Source of the DNA: Didymella arachidicola
Lineage: Eukaryota > Ascomycota > Dothideomycetes > Pleosporales > Didymellaceae
Direction of reading: 5' to 3'
DNA: 64,000 nt
Assembly (NCBI GenBank): GCA_016630955.3
Contig: CM049990.2
Span: 124,001 to 188,000, forward strand
This document shows, one piece after another, positions 1-9,950 of the stretch (the stretch's first letter is position 1; the number at the start of each line of letters is the position of its first letter). Made by a program: the position numbers and the translations under genes. The notes under the pieces are model-generated. The model worked only from the letters and a program-made list of their open reading frames with translations, did not search any database and had not been told where the DNA came from.

Positions 1-580
1 GGCCTGGATAGACAAAGACTTGGGGCGCTCCGGTGACAAGCCGCAAGGGTCCCTTCTGAGTGAAGCGAGGCACCAACGTCTCGTTGCAGTCTTGTCCAGG
101 CTCGAGGTAACCGTTTGCCATCAAGACAGCGAACTGCTGCTTTGTTGGTTGGAAGGAGCCTACCACAGGCATGACGACCATCTTGTGATCGGGGCTCTGC
201 TAGAACCGGTGGATCTGTAACAGGCTAAAATAAGAGGAGGAGCAGAATCTCTGGTGGAGTGATCAGTAATACTCTTCGAGAAGGCAAGACAGTGTTCACT
301 TACATAGTCGTCGTGCACTTCACCGCAGCCGCCGCATATCCTACGACACGGACTGTTCCATTTCCTTTCCTACTGAGGCTGGTAGCAGTGGTAGCAGTAC
401 ATGCCTGACTTGAGCTGGGGAAAAACGGTGCCCGGGGCCTTGCTGAATATATAGTCCTCCTCTGGTGGCTGGAGGCGTTGCGGATGAGGCAAGTAAACAC
501 GACCGACGCCCCTGGGAACAATCGGATAGAACGAATCGACCTGATGCTGGGTGAGGATTAGAGGTCCTTCGTTGGGGTGA
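1..580 (-). CDS. Partial hypothetical protein with paired Cys knuckles; internal amber codon
   Basis: The gene runs off the window start. On the minus strand an open frame from about 580 to 304 encodes a Pro-rich segment (DELLPHPNEGPLILTQHQ) and then CYHC, followed after a short gap by CRRICGGC. This looks like a zinc-ribbon or treble-clef pair. A strong donor (GTAAGT, G at 303) and a TAG acceptor ending at 200 join it in phase 0 to an exon at 199-1 starting QSPDHKMVVMPVVGSF, which stays open to the window edge. A TAG stop (370-372) lies in frame between the two Cys pairs; the shortest intron that could remove it would be about 30 bp, which is too small. No in-frame start is visible, so a further 5' exon is needed. 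It could be a pseudogene, a sequencing error or a misread structure. No family recognised. Confidence 0.4.
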
Positions 581-603
581 GGGAGAAGCTCATCCTTGGC
601 TGA

Positions 604-640
604 TGTAGCTGGTATAGCTGGTCTGGCTGTTGTAGCTGGT
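604..640. repeat. Imperfect 9-bp tandem repeat (GTAGCTGGT)
   Basis: Four degenerate copies of GTAGCTGGT lie head to tail just upstream of the partial gene at the window start. On the minus strand they read as CAGCTAC-type units. Their role is unknown. Confidence 0.6.
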
Positions 641-1212
641 TAAGAGTGATAGTTCATAATCTGTTGATTATGTTTCCCAGACATGGTGGTGTGTGGGCGA
701 GGAAGCAAAGGTTTTGCGAGCCTGAGCGATTAATATCCTCAGTGCGTGGCCGCACGCTAATTGAGAAAACGTCTTGGCGCAAACGAGTGACGCTGCAGGA
801 CAGATCTGTGACCCTCACCGTTCCAAATGACTGAAGAAGTGAGAGATGAGCCTCGAATTATGTGAGAGATTTGAGCTAGCATATTACCCGTGGTACAAGG
901 ACCGACATGGGCTTGAGACATGTCAGTACCGGGGCATCAGGTAGCAAACATCGAAGCTGACGGCAGCGCCGCTTATACACCCCGTCTTCGCTGCAACACC
1001 ACATCGTCCCCTACATGATCGAGCCATTTTTCCATCTCTGGATCAAGCTGAACACATGCACCTGTGTCGTGAGCGGCTGCTCTGTACCAGGATAGCATGA
1101 TCCTCTTCGCGTTCCTACGCACTTCTCTCCACTTGTTGTTTTTCGCAACGATATCAGAGTCGCTAGCCCAGATAGTGATACATACTGGAATGACAAACTC
1201 GGCTCTTCCGTC
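641..1212. other. Intergenic, no gene seen
   Basis: Only short, mutually overlapping reading frames without recognisable protein character. It probably holds the upstream region of the partial gene to the left and the 3' region of the coiled-coil gene to the right. Confidence 0.5.
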
Positions 1213-1704
1213 TCATTCATTCGTGGCGTAAGTTTCATTGGCGAGCTCATAGGCAAGCGCATCACGAACCGCCTTCGTCCTTTCCATTGTCTGGTCATTT
1301 TCGTCGTTCTGGGGACACTGTCGCATATGATCATGCAGAACATTGGTCGCTGCGTTACGATCTTCTCTTGCGTCCTTCAAGACTTGTTTCTGCTCGAGCC
1401 ATGACTTCATCAGCTCGGTGTTGTTGTCCTGTATCCGTCGTAGTTCATCGAGAGCGTTCGAATGATCCTGTTTCGCCTGCTTCTTGAGTGCTCTTGCTCC
1501 GTTTAGGTGTCGTGCGCTCTGCTCGAGGCGTGCGCTCATCGCGGAATTTTCCTCCATCCAATCTCCCTTCTCGCGGCGGAGCACATCTATACTGGCCTGG
1601 AGGGCCACGTTCTCGGTCTGGAGCGCTTCGAGCTGGAGCTGAAGTTGATCGACAACACTGACCGGTCTTCCGAGGGACATACTCCCTTCATTTTGACGTA
1701 ACAT
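1213..1704 (-). CDS. Hypothetical coiled-coil protein
   Basis: An uninterrupted frame of 163 residues. After an N-terminal MLRQNEGSMSLGRPVSVV the chain is dominated by Gln, Glu, Leu, Ala and Arg with heptad-like spacing of Leu/Ile/Ala from about residue 18 to 135 (for example QLQLQLEALQTENVALQ and SARLEQSARHLNGARALKKQ). This is the signature of a long parallel coiled coil. No signal peptide or membrane helix is seen. The start could be Met1 or Met9. Such proteins are often structural or scaffolding, but no partner can be inferred from the neighbours. The family is not recognised. The consistent amphipathic pattern argues that the frame is real despite its small size. Confidence 0.55.
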   Translation of the reverse strand: MLRQNEGSMSLGRPVSVVDQLQLQLEALQTENVALQASIDVLRREKGDWMEENSAMSARLEQSARHLNGARALKKQAKQDHSNALDELRRIQDNNTELMKSWLEQKQVLKDAREDRNAATNVLHDHMRQCPQNDENDQTMERTKAVRDALAYELANETYATNE

Positions 1705-3521
1705 CTATACAGTCAGTAACCGTGTACCTTTGAAAGTGTTTCGACGTGCACTGGAGGTGTACGGTTCGATGATGCTGTTGATTGCTGCGCGTGCGGTAAG
1801 CTCTTAAGTGATGAAGGACAGTAGGAGTGATAGCGCAAGCTGCGAAGAAAGAGCCCTAAATGGCACCACGGAGCACGCAGTTAAGCTAAGGCAATATGCT
1901 GGAAGATTCGAGATTCGCTATTGTTCTTCACTTACTTTCACTCCGGCTCCCACTGCCACCTGCTAGTCTGGCTCCACATTTCTAGCTCATCACCTCATCA
2001 GTCACTAAAGATCTGATGTACTTCTGAGCGCAGGATTACTACTCAGCACTTGAGATCAATCAGAAAAGTCTATGCTAGGACCATAGCTTGAGACGTCCAC
2101 GCTGCTTACCTTGGATGCCAGTTTGCTGGATCATGCAGCCTTGAGACGAATACCAGTATACCTGTATGTAGTTCACAAGGCCAGAGTGGCATGTGTTGCA
2201 CAGGCTTCTGCACTCGTCCCCGTGGGCGCACCGTGGCCACGGAGACGTTTTGCAGTATTAAGTTTGGTGGTAGATTCTGCATCGCTATAAGGAAGACTTG
2301 GAATAGAGGTGTTTTACATGCTACAATGAGTGAGACCTCATTATAAGCTTGCTTATATAGCACAAGATGACTTACGATGCCATGCGGTGGTCTTCCCTAC
2401 CACGACTCGTGTAATTGTAAAGGTTGATAAAGGCTCGGTGGTGGAAATTATGTTAAATATGGCCCATTCTAGGAGATCGACATACTATTAATAGTGAGTC
2501 TTCGCTCTACTCGCAGTTACCTTTAGACGTAGTTGCTTTGTTAGCTACAATCGTCCTAGCCGGAATATCTGAGCACTTTCAGCCGACTAGGATGATATCA
2601 TCGCGGGAATCATTGATATGTACAAGCCCCTCTAGTGTAGTTTGGCCAAAATTACACTATCTCTGTAGTAGAAAGAGAGATTACCTGGCGTCCTTTGAGC
2701 ACTGTGTGGATGAGAAGGACCTTTTTGCAAAGTGATCTCGCTTAAGAAAGTCTGACATCAGAATGGACTGCGCGGCAGCTGCGAGAAGCGTAAATTGTAG
2801 TGCAAATCGAACCATGTTGACAGTAGATATGTGGACCAAGGTCAGTATGCGACGAACCGTGGACTTGAGCTCTCACATGTATACTCGTATGCATATTCAG
2901 ATTGGAGGCCTCTAATCTCGTATGTCTGCCACATTTGTAACGCCATCACGGAACCATAGAGCTGAGCCTGCGTCCTCCTTGCAAGGCTTTACCATACGCC
3001 TAATGGTGCGATGAGTTTACAGAAAAGGCCGTCAAGCACACTGGCGAAACAGTCAGACCAGTGCAACGGCGACGCTGCATGGGAATATTGTCCGAGGGCT
3101 ACCGCGGCTGGAACCAGGAAAAGGATCCCGTTGCGCAAAACTTGTTTGTAGTCCATGGTGAGAGCCGCAGAGAGATCTTCGAGAAACAGAATATGGTGCA
3201 GCTGCTTCAGTCTGCTCGTGCTTCCTGGAAAAGCACGACGCGCCTTGCATGCACAGCTCGCACACTATTACAACTCAGGCTTGCAGTAAGCTTCAGTCGG
3301 TGTGCATATTGACGCCACTGAAGCTTATCAAATTGTGCCAGAAACCGCACGAGATGTAGTGGCGTAAGCCCTGTCAAGAGTTGAGAAGGTAAACACGCGC
3401 GCCTGCTGTTGCATTATAGTCACCCATATGAAGATCTTGCCCATGAACGCCTCGCTATGCTTGCAACCCTGTAGTATGCAGCTCATCATCTTGTTCTCGA
3501 CCTAGGAGGTGGTTGCGCAAC
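1705..3521. other. Gene-poor stretch of 1.8 kb
   Basis: Frames here are all under about 85 codons, overlap on both strands (notably 3050-3310) and show no domain-like sequence, signal peptide or convincing splice structure. No inverted terminal repeats or tandem arrays were noticed. Confidence 0.45.
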
Positions 3522-4408
3522 CTAGCCACCACCCCTGCCCAGGATCTCCTCCCTCTCCAGGACCTCTGGCTTGAATTTGATCAAGAAGACCGTCTTGTCT
3601 GGCCACATTGCCTTTGCATCTTTCCCTTGTTCCTGCTCGCCCACACTGTGCGCTGTGACGCCTTCTGTTGGGAACCCTGCGCCGTCGCAGACTCCTTCGA
3701 TGACGCCTGCTACAAATGCAGCGCAGTTAAGACTGCTCAGCTCCCTTGGCAGCGAAATGTACTGATTGACCATGGGTTCGTTGTCGAAGAGCATGTATTG
3801 CCCAGGCTCTGTGCTTGACTTTTCCAACGCGTCAGCAGGCCGCCCGAAGAGGTGTCGATATAGCGTTTGCGCAATGAACTGGAGGAGGGGCAGGATTCGA
3901 GTCGGCCGTATGCTTGCTAGAGGATTTGAGGATCGCGAGAGAAGGAGGTCAAGGAGTCGTAGGCCAATTGGGTAGCCTTGTGAGTTGAGCCTATGGAAGA
4001 AATCAGTCTTCTGCTCTAGGGTGTTCATGCAAGCAGGCAGAAGGAGGCAGCATACTTCTGTTCCAGATCTCCAACATTGGAAACCCCTCTTTGCGCGTAT
4101 GCAATCATCTCGATGAAGAGGTATGCAAATGCCGCTCTGCTGAGCTCCGCATTTTTGCTTCTGTTCAAATTTCGGTCGTATATGCTCTTCTTATTCGAAG
4201 GGTACCGCAGACCTGGGCCCTGGTTTGGTGTCCCGCTCATCGTTGCGCTTCGTGCCTGTGTCACTGGTCGGTCGTGGTGCGATTGCTGCTGGATGTGGGA
4301 CTTTTGCTCGATTTGTGCGGTAGTTGCGCTTTGTTTTGCACGTGCAGAAGGAGATCGTCGTGTATCGCGAGCGAAGTAGGGGGAGTGTATTGGAATGATA
4401 CGGGCCAT
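3522..4408 (-). CDS. trs31: TRAPP complex subunit Trs31 (TRAPPC5-like)
   Basis: A Bet3-fold core subunit of the TRAPP tethering complex, which acts as the Ypt1/Rab1 exchange factor in ER-Golgi traffic. Two exons: 4408-4056 and 3990-3522. The 65-bp intron has donor GTATGC and acceptor CATAG, and the join restores DLEQKLNSQGYPIGLRLLDL, the conserved family block. Exon 1 carries the hallmark YDRNLNRSKNAELSRAAFAY; exon 2 carries MLFDNEPMVNQYISLP and the Cys-containing FVAGVIEGVCDGAGFP. The predicted protein is 273 aa. Initiation at Met 4240 would give a 217-aa protein closer to the compact yeast form; the extra N-terminus is low-complexity and rich in Ser, Arg and Gln, so its start is uncertain. 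The antisense frames at 3513-4477 are shadows. Confidence 0.9.
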
Positions 4409-5235
4409 CTCGAAGCTCGTCACCGCGGTTGCCGTTTGGCGGAGCGCGATGTGGGTCCCAGGGCGCGTGCGGTTTAGCTTCCGAGGCTGACCTGCCAAGC
4501 AGGAACGACATCTCATCCTTCACGACTACCACAGCATTCCGATAGCTTAGTTGTCGTACTTTCGAAACTTATTGTCTACCCTTGTGCGTCTTATTGCAGA
4601 TTGGCGTAATGCCTTCTGACTTCTGTCTGCATGAATAGCCACCTTATTACTCGTAGGCTCGTCAACACCCACCATTTCGAAGTCATCTTAATCGAATCAT
4701 CTATCAGCAGGCGCTTCGCTCAGAGGTTGCATTTCGAATATTAGTTCCCTTGCGCCGTCTGCACGTTGTCCTTATCAGCTCATTCGTCTTTGCACGCCGC
4801 GCCTCAACAAGGCACATGACCGCCCCACAATGCTCTCGATTCCAGTTGCAAGTTCAGCGTCATTGTCCATCCCCTGACGAAAGTCCTTATTAAGCTATCG
4901 TTTGCCTTTCAGCCTTGTCGGTGTTTGAATAAACGCCCTTCGACATGATCTCATTATCGGCAGCCGTTGGACCCAATCTGTCTGTGGCACGACCGAGCTC
5001 GCTATAGAGGTGTCAGTTTGCACCCCTGGCTGCTAGGAATATGCAGATAAGATGCCTCTCTCGGCATCAAATGTGCTTTTGTTTTGTGTCTTCATACTCT
5101 CCGTTTGTCCCTGTTGGGGTCGTACGCTCTGCCCGTTGGTCTTCACTCTGAGCGCCCACTCATCTTTCTTTCGCTGAATGGTCTGCGATAGCAGCGGACT
5201 GCCGGCTATGAGATTGCGGGTTATCGAGTCTAGAC
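4409..5235. other. Intergenic, no firm gene
   Basis: Upstream of trs31. A 42-codon plus-strand frame from 5051 starts with a hydrophobic, signal-like run (MPLSASNVLLFCVFILSV) and might be a first exon for the acidic frame that follows, but I could not find a clean donor for it. Confidence 0.35.
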
Positions 5236-5554
5236 TGTCTGGCAGTATCCGCCCCAAGCTCTCTTTGCAGCTTCGTCGCTTTCCGATGCACTCTTCCCCA
5301 GGCTCGGATCCTCACTGCCTCAAATTCAGCCCTCAAGCTCCACCATCACTGCCGCTCCGGTCGTCGCCGAAGACGTCAAAGTCAATGAGGTACCATCCGT
5401 CCCCATCTCACCAGCACATGATCTCCTACAGAAGCAGTACAATATGCATCTGAGGGATCAACTTGCGCAGTTGGAACCAGCTCGTGTCGGCGAGGGGGAA
5501 TGCGAGAAGGACGAGGTGGAGGTGGAGGTCGAGATGGAGTTGACTTTTGAGTAG
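5236..5554 (+). CDS. Candidate terminal exon, acidic hypothetical protein
   Basis: After an in-frame TAG near 5230 a frame stays open for about 100 codons to TAG at 5552-5554. It reads as moderately Ser/Pro/Val-rich sequence (ITAAPVVAEDVKVNEVPSVP), then a charged helix (HDLLQKQYNMHLRDQLAQLE) and an acidic tail of alternating Glu and Val. There is no good start codon near its left end, so if real it needs an upstream exon; candidate acceptors are the AG at the TCTAG and GGCAG near 5230-5242. Composition is protein-like but no family is recognised. It could also be an unspliced relic. Confidence 0.3.
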
Positions 5555-5639
5555 TAGAGCTTTGTTAAAAGCATCGCTGCTTTTCCTCATTTACATCACC
5601 CTCACGGTGAATACATGTAACTTTTTGCAATGCAAAGCC

Positions 5640-5816
5640 CTCGGCCTTTACGGAAAATTATCTCTTGTCTCTATGGCAACATTTCCGACGCCTTTGCGGC
5701 GAATTCTCTTGCACCTCTATGGTGAACCTCTTGGCGGCTTTACGTCGAATCTTCACACCTTTATGGTGAATTGTCGTGTCTTTATGGCAAATAATCACGG
5801 TCTACATGGATGAATT
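5640..5816. repeat. Degenerate tandem repeat, period about 22 bp
   Basis: About eight diverged units with core CTTTATGGYGAAT: CTTTACGGAAAAT, CTCTATGGCAACA, CTTTGCGGCGAAT, CTCTATGGTGAAC, CTTTACGTCGAAT, CTTTATGGTGAAT, CTTTATGGCAAAT and CTACATGGATGAAT, spaced 20-24 bp. An 88-codon plus-strand frame (5547-5813) runs through it, but its sequence is just the translated repeat, so I do not call it a gene. Confidence 0.65.
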
Positions 5817-6040
5817 CTGACCTTGTACAAGATTGATTAAAGAGGCACCAAGGGTACTATTGGATTATTGAAGTCTAAGTTGGTATCGAGGCCTGATATC
5901 CACCTACCGAACACCTAGAGCATAGAAGCTACAAAATCCAAAGTCTTAGTGCCAGCCGCATTTCACACGTCTAAATCCCTCCCGTCCAACCCTTAGACCA
6001 TACTTCAGGCAAATCTAAGGCACACCAAGTAAGAGTGTCT
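5817..6040. other. Intergenic, 3' of secreted-protein gene
   Basis: No gene seen; it likely contains the 3' UTR of the minus-strand gene ending at 6041. Confidence 0.4.
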
Positions 6041-6846
6041 TTAGGCATGGACAGTAGCGGTGACTGTTGCGGTCGTAATAGCAGTCACGGTGGAAGTGAC
6101 CGTGACGTGATCGCTCGGAGAGACGATGCGGTTGTATGCTACACGAAGTTAGCATGACATATGTCACACTCAGGTTGGTAGAGAATACATACCGTTGCTT
6201 CCACGCATAAGGACCTCGAACCTTTCGCCCTCGGCATCAGCGGGACCGCGAACCTGGCCGTAGTTGGTGACCTGAGCAGCCTTCATGGGCGAGCGGAAGA
6301 GAGCGCAGTGCACCACGACACTGGCATCGGGGTTGGGGCATTTCGGACCAGGAATAACGGTGGGGTGGCGTTGAAAGTAGATGTTGACTTTGGAGCAGGT
6401 TAGCTTGCTTCAGTCTAAGAAAACGCGTGCCGAAGGAGTGGAGGTGAGGACGGAAGATGGCAGTCGACAGTCACAGGCGTGTACATGCCGAGAGCATGTT
6501 TCCATATCGAGCTTTGTAACTTACAGGAAGCGCACTCCTTCGAGGCGTCACAGGCTTTTGCGCAGGAACCGACGTCGTACGCAGACAAGGCCTTGTACGT
6601 GATGTAGCTCTCATCGCTGCGCACGGCAGCATGACCGGCCTTGAGGAAAGCCTCGAAGTTGACAGGGTCAACCGCAGACTTGGCAACATTGTCGTAATAG
6701 TCGTAGGCGCCGAAGGCCTCGGCGGTGTTTGGAGAAGGAGCCTCAGCATACGCAGTGATGCTGCTAAGGGGGCGGCAGTAACCTGGACCGGCGACAACAG
6801 AACCAGCCAGAGCGGCAACAGTGATGATAGTGTTAGTGAACTTCAT
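6041..6846 (-). CDS. Secreted Cys-containing fungal protein
   Basis: Three exons, 6846-6525, 6387-6193 and 6138-6041, give 204 residues in a continuous frame. Donors are GTAAGT and GTATGT; acceptors are CCAAAG and GTGTAG. Residues 1-19 (MKFTNTIITVAALAGSVVA) are a clear signal peptide. The central part has a Cys cluster (SCAKACDASKECAS), and the first join creates FNIYFQRHPTVIPGPKCPNP, a block I recognise from a common family of secreted fungal proteins of unknown function. The C-terminus is a Thr/Val-rich tail (TSTVTAITTATVTATV), probably O-glycosylated. The first intron (137 bp) is long for this window. Extracellular location is inferred; no enzymatic motif is visible. A TATAAAT box lies about 65 bp upstream of the start. 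Confidence 0.82.
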
Positions 6847-6910
6847 CGTAGACTGTGTGAGTTAATTTGTAGATGAGAAGGGAAGACTTGTACTTCGAGA
6901 GAAGTCGTAG

Positions 6911-6917
6911 ATTTATA
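6911..6917 (-). promoter_or_regulatory. Candidate TATA box of the secreted-protein gene
   Basis: TATAAAT on the minus strand, about 65 bp upstream of the ATG at 6846, in a plausible core-promoter position. Sequence match only. Confidence 0.4.
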
Positions 6918-7557
6918 CCTATTGTACCTTCTGTGCCAAGGCAAGTGATGACGGAGCGTACCTTTACAACTTCTCTTCTCACTTGTCTCAACAAGAGCAA
7001 CATGGGCTAGTTGTGTGAGGCTCGCAGAATGGTTATGGGCGCCTTTGGTGTACCTACCAATAATGGAGTAACCTGGATGGGAAAAAGAGATCAAAAAGCC
7101 AATAGCATCGCATAGCGAAAATAAGGGGACTCGCAAGTACTGAAAACAATACGGCAGCCTAACGCCGACGAATTTTGAGAAGCTCAATTTGGATCTCGAG
7201 ATCCACCGAGAAATTACGGCCTTGGTCCATAGGGCACTCGCCAATATTTGATGCGGGTAGCAGGAAGTTCAGCGAGGACCCTCAGGGTCCTATGATGGGG
7301 CAAAACACTCAGATTTTGATTCAATGAAGTCATGATCCGACTACGTTGGAACACAATAGATGGCAAGTGCTCAGCAAAGTTAATATTGAAATCGAGCGTA
7401 CAAACGTTCCCCGTGCTGAAGCGGCCATGCAGACCTCCAGAACAAAATTCGACAATAACAACGGCCAATATAGGTTCCGAATATTTACAGTCAGAACTAG
7501 TGTATCATACATTTGATGATTATTCACTACATAAAAGCACTCCTACATGCTTATATT
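6918..7557. other. Intergenic, no gene seen
   Basis: Upstream region of the secreted-protein gene and 3' flank of the SOD gene. Overlapping short minus-strand frames (6843-7527) show no protein-like features. Confidence 0.45.
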
Positions 7558-8418
7558 CTACAAGAACGCAACAGCGAATCCAGCAACAATAGCGGCAACA
7601 CTAGCACTCAACTTGTCCGCGGCACCAGTAAACTCGGGAACACCTCCTGTGCTAGTAGTGGTAGCATTGCCTACACTCGTACCGTTTCCAGCAGTGCCAT
7701 TACCCTGAGCCTCAAAATTCGCACAAGTGATCCTGCTAGTATTGCCTGTGTGCAACACAAACGCCAGCCCACCAAAGAACGCTGGACTACCCTCCTCGGT
7801 ACTCAAGAAGTTATCGACAAAGCTCGTGCTGAAGCTGCCCTCCGTCATGATCTTGCCGCCGTGCTTGCCGGCTAGGTCACCGACTTGGCAGTTTGCGGGC
7901 GCTGCGGTGTTGCACATGTACAGCTCACCGGCGTTCTGTGGGTCCAGATGGCCCATGGCAGCGGTGCAGTTGCCATCATCAGGCACCGGTAAGGTGTGGA
8001 TGTGCCAGTTGAAGGGTCCGTAGGCGGCCTGTGCCGGAAGATTGGTGATGTTGACCATGAACTGGACACCATCTGTGGTACCCACAGCCATGAGTGTACC
8101 CTGGACTATGGTCCCTACAAGAGGATTAAACATGGTATCGGGCAAAGTCGCGACAAAGGTGGTAGCAGGCTGATTGGTCTGTGAAGGAGCGGGGCCGTTA
8201 ACGGGAGTATACCTTGCGTTGGGCGGGAGGGGCGAAATAATGGCGCCTTGGAGAGTATCGACACCAGCGAAGGGAGTTCCAGTCGCGGCGGGAATGGCTG
8301 GGAGGACGCCAGACTTGGTAGTCGAAAGGAGGACTATTGGTGGAGGTGGCGCCTCAGTGACCTGTGACTGCGCTGAGGCAAGGGCTGCTAAGCCCGCTGC
8401 AAGAATGAAGCTATGCAT
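7558..8418 (-). CDS. GPI-anchored Cu-only superoxide dismutase
   Basis: An extracellular Cu-only SOD of the fungal Sod4/Sod5 type, which converts superoxide to O2 and H2O2 at the cell surface. The single exon encodes 286 aa. It has a signal peptide at 1-16 and a beta-barrel domain at about 85-240. The ligand set is H139 and H141 (NWHIHTLPVP), H157 (MGHLDP) and H223 (VLHTGN), plus the bridging-type H186 (KHGGK); R229 is in the position of the active-site guiding Arg. Ser/Thr/Asn-rich sequence with several N-glycosylation sequons follows (240-258), then a hydrophobic C-terminal GPI signal (SASVAAIVAGFAVAFL). The Zn loop is reduced, as is typical of Cu-only SODs. Likely roles are defence against host or self-generated superoxide and cell-wall maturation. 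Confidence 0.9.
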   Translation of the reverse strand: MHSFILAAGLAALASAQSQVTEAPPPPIVLLSTTKSGVLPAIPAATGTPFAGVDTLQGAIISPLPPNARYTPVNGPAPSQTNQPATTFVATLPDTMFNPLVGTIVQGTLMAVGTTDGVQFMVNITNLPAQAAYGPFNWHIHTLPVPDDGNCTAAMGHLDPQNAGELYMCNTAAPANCQVGDLAGKHGGKIMTEGSFSTSFVDNFLSTEEGSPAFFGGLAFVLHTGNTSRITCANFEAQGNGTAGNGTSVGNATTTSTGGVPEFTGAADKLSASVAAIVAGFAVAFL

Positions 8419-8509
8419 GCTGATAGTAGCTTGGGCAGAGATGTGTTCGAACTGTCTGGTTCAATTGCGCAGGTCCGTACTGTCCCAGCTCGCGACGCGT
8501 GGATCAAGG

Positions 8510-8516
8510 CTTTATA
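8510..8516 (-). promoter_or_regulatory. Candidate TATA box of the SOD gene
   Basis: TATAAAG on the minus strand, about 95 bp upstream of the ATG at 8418. Motif match only. Confidence 0.4.
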
Positions 8517-9164
8517 GCCATGTACTTTCTCCCCTTGCTAATTCCTGCGACGTGAACAATTGCGTATGGTCCGTACTCCGCCATTTGAACAACCAGCCAC
8601 AGTTCGCAGTGACGACAAGACTCATCAGCCTAGCCGCCCCAGCTCCCAATAAGTACTTCAATCATCCAGTCCAGCCTCGCCGCGCCACTTCACCTCACCT
8701 ATCAAATCACGGAAGGCAGTGGCACGCACCCTGAACGGAAGAACGCTGCCGCATCTTCGCCCAGACTGTGATGCCACGCGAGATTAGCGAGGTGTGGAAG
8801 TGCAGTAGCGGAACCTGGGGTACGCATGCGGTCGTTTTCCCTGGCTAGAGTGTCATCGTGCCTTGGTATGGCATCTATCGATCGCAAGGAGTTGCCATAG
8901 TGTAATTGGCCATGATCTTACACGTCAGGCATGTCAAGGATGGCATTGGTGTTTGCGGTCAAAGAGATGACATCAAGACTTGTTTAGCGAAGTGAGATGG
9001 CAGAGAAGCTTGACCTGGAGTCACTGGACGTCCGCGGACACGGCAAAGCAGCAGCATCTCGTATGTCAGAGGGACATCTTAGGTGAGTGGTGGGAATAAG
9101 GAGCGTTCAAGAAATGGAATGACGAAAGCGGAAAAATGTGGAGATGACGCATGGGCATGGCTGA
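8517..9164. other. Intergenic, no gene seen
   Basis: SOD promoter and 3' flank of the next minus-strand gene. The only long frame, plus strand 8174-8734, is antisense to the SOD 5' end and lacks domain character. Confidence 0.45.
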
Positions 9165-9514
9165 CTAGCGCGGCGGCTCAACGCAGGAACCACGACCACG
9201 ACCACTACCTACTTCACCAAAAGTGACCTTAATTACAGCAGTGAAGTTCTGTCTGGGATCGCTAGCGCTAGGGGCAGCCTCCGTACGAGTGATGTTGAAG
9301 AGAGTCGGACCCGACTAATGCGCGACAGAAGCTTCGCTCTCTGCAGCACCACAAAGATATTTCATCAATGCAATGATCGAATTGTCTTGCAGGCTTTTAG
9401 CTATGTAAATCCAGAGCGGACACCCACGGCTGGGAGTTTCAAGTCCCTGCCGACTACATCCGCGTGCGCAAGGTTGACGATGGCCACGAGGGAGAGCAGG
9501 CCGGCTATTTGCAT
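9165..9514 (-). CDS. Small secreted protein, hypothetical
   Basis: Exon 1 begins MQIAGLLSLVAIVNLAHADV, a good signal peptide, and continues VGRDLKLPA. A GTGGGT donor after this and a CATTAG acceptor just before SGPTLFNITRTEAAP give a phase-0 join and about 75 residues, ending VGSGRGRGSCVEPPR. The mature chain would be only about 57 aa, with one Cys and a Gly/Arg-rich C-terminus. The donor is weak, so the exact exon 1 end is uncertain; without splicing, exon 1 would stop at TAG right after GFT. No family recognised. It is the third minus-strand gene in a row with a secretion signal (after those at 6041 and 7558). Confidence 0.45.
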
Positions 9515-9950
9515 ATTGCCAGCGTAAGAGACATCTTGGAACAACTTAAGAGAATGGACTGCTGTTTCTAAGGGTAAGAGAAGTGGGTAACGATGGGTTG
9601 ATAACAGTGAATATGATGAATTGGAAGAGTCTCCAGCAGAGTCACGATATGTAATCACTTGTGACACCGAAGCATTTCGCGCCTAAATTGTTCCAGGCTA
9701 CGTTTTTATGAACCTATCAACGCTGGTGCCGTGAAGTCGCGCCTCCGAGCTTCGCTTTCATAAGCCAATCAACGCTTGTGTAGTGTCGCTAGTGCCGTGC
9801 TTTCTTCAGGCCACCGGAACTCCGAACAACATTCTGCATAACAGCAAGTCCTCAACTTTCAACTAGTTGCAACTTTGTCACTCGTACGGTGCACACCGAC
9901 TTGCAGGCCTTCAACGCCACAGTCATGTTTCGAGCGATTCCCAATAATAT
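9515..9950. other. Divergent intergenic region
   Basis: Lies between a minus-strand and a plus-strand gene, so it should contain both promoters. Positions 9703-9800 hold two imperfect copies of a block with the shared core CAATCAACGCT / CTATCAACGCT. Confidence 0.4.

Noticed and set aside
5547..5813. 88-codon plus-strand frame over the tandem repeat
   Set aside because: The translation simply mirrors the degenerate DNA repeat; no other support.
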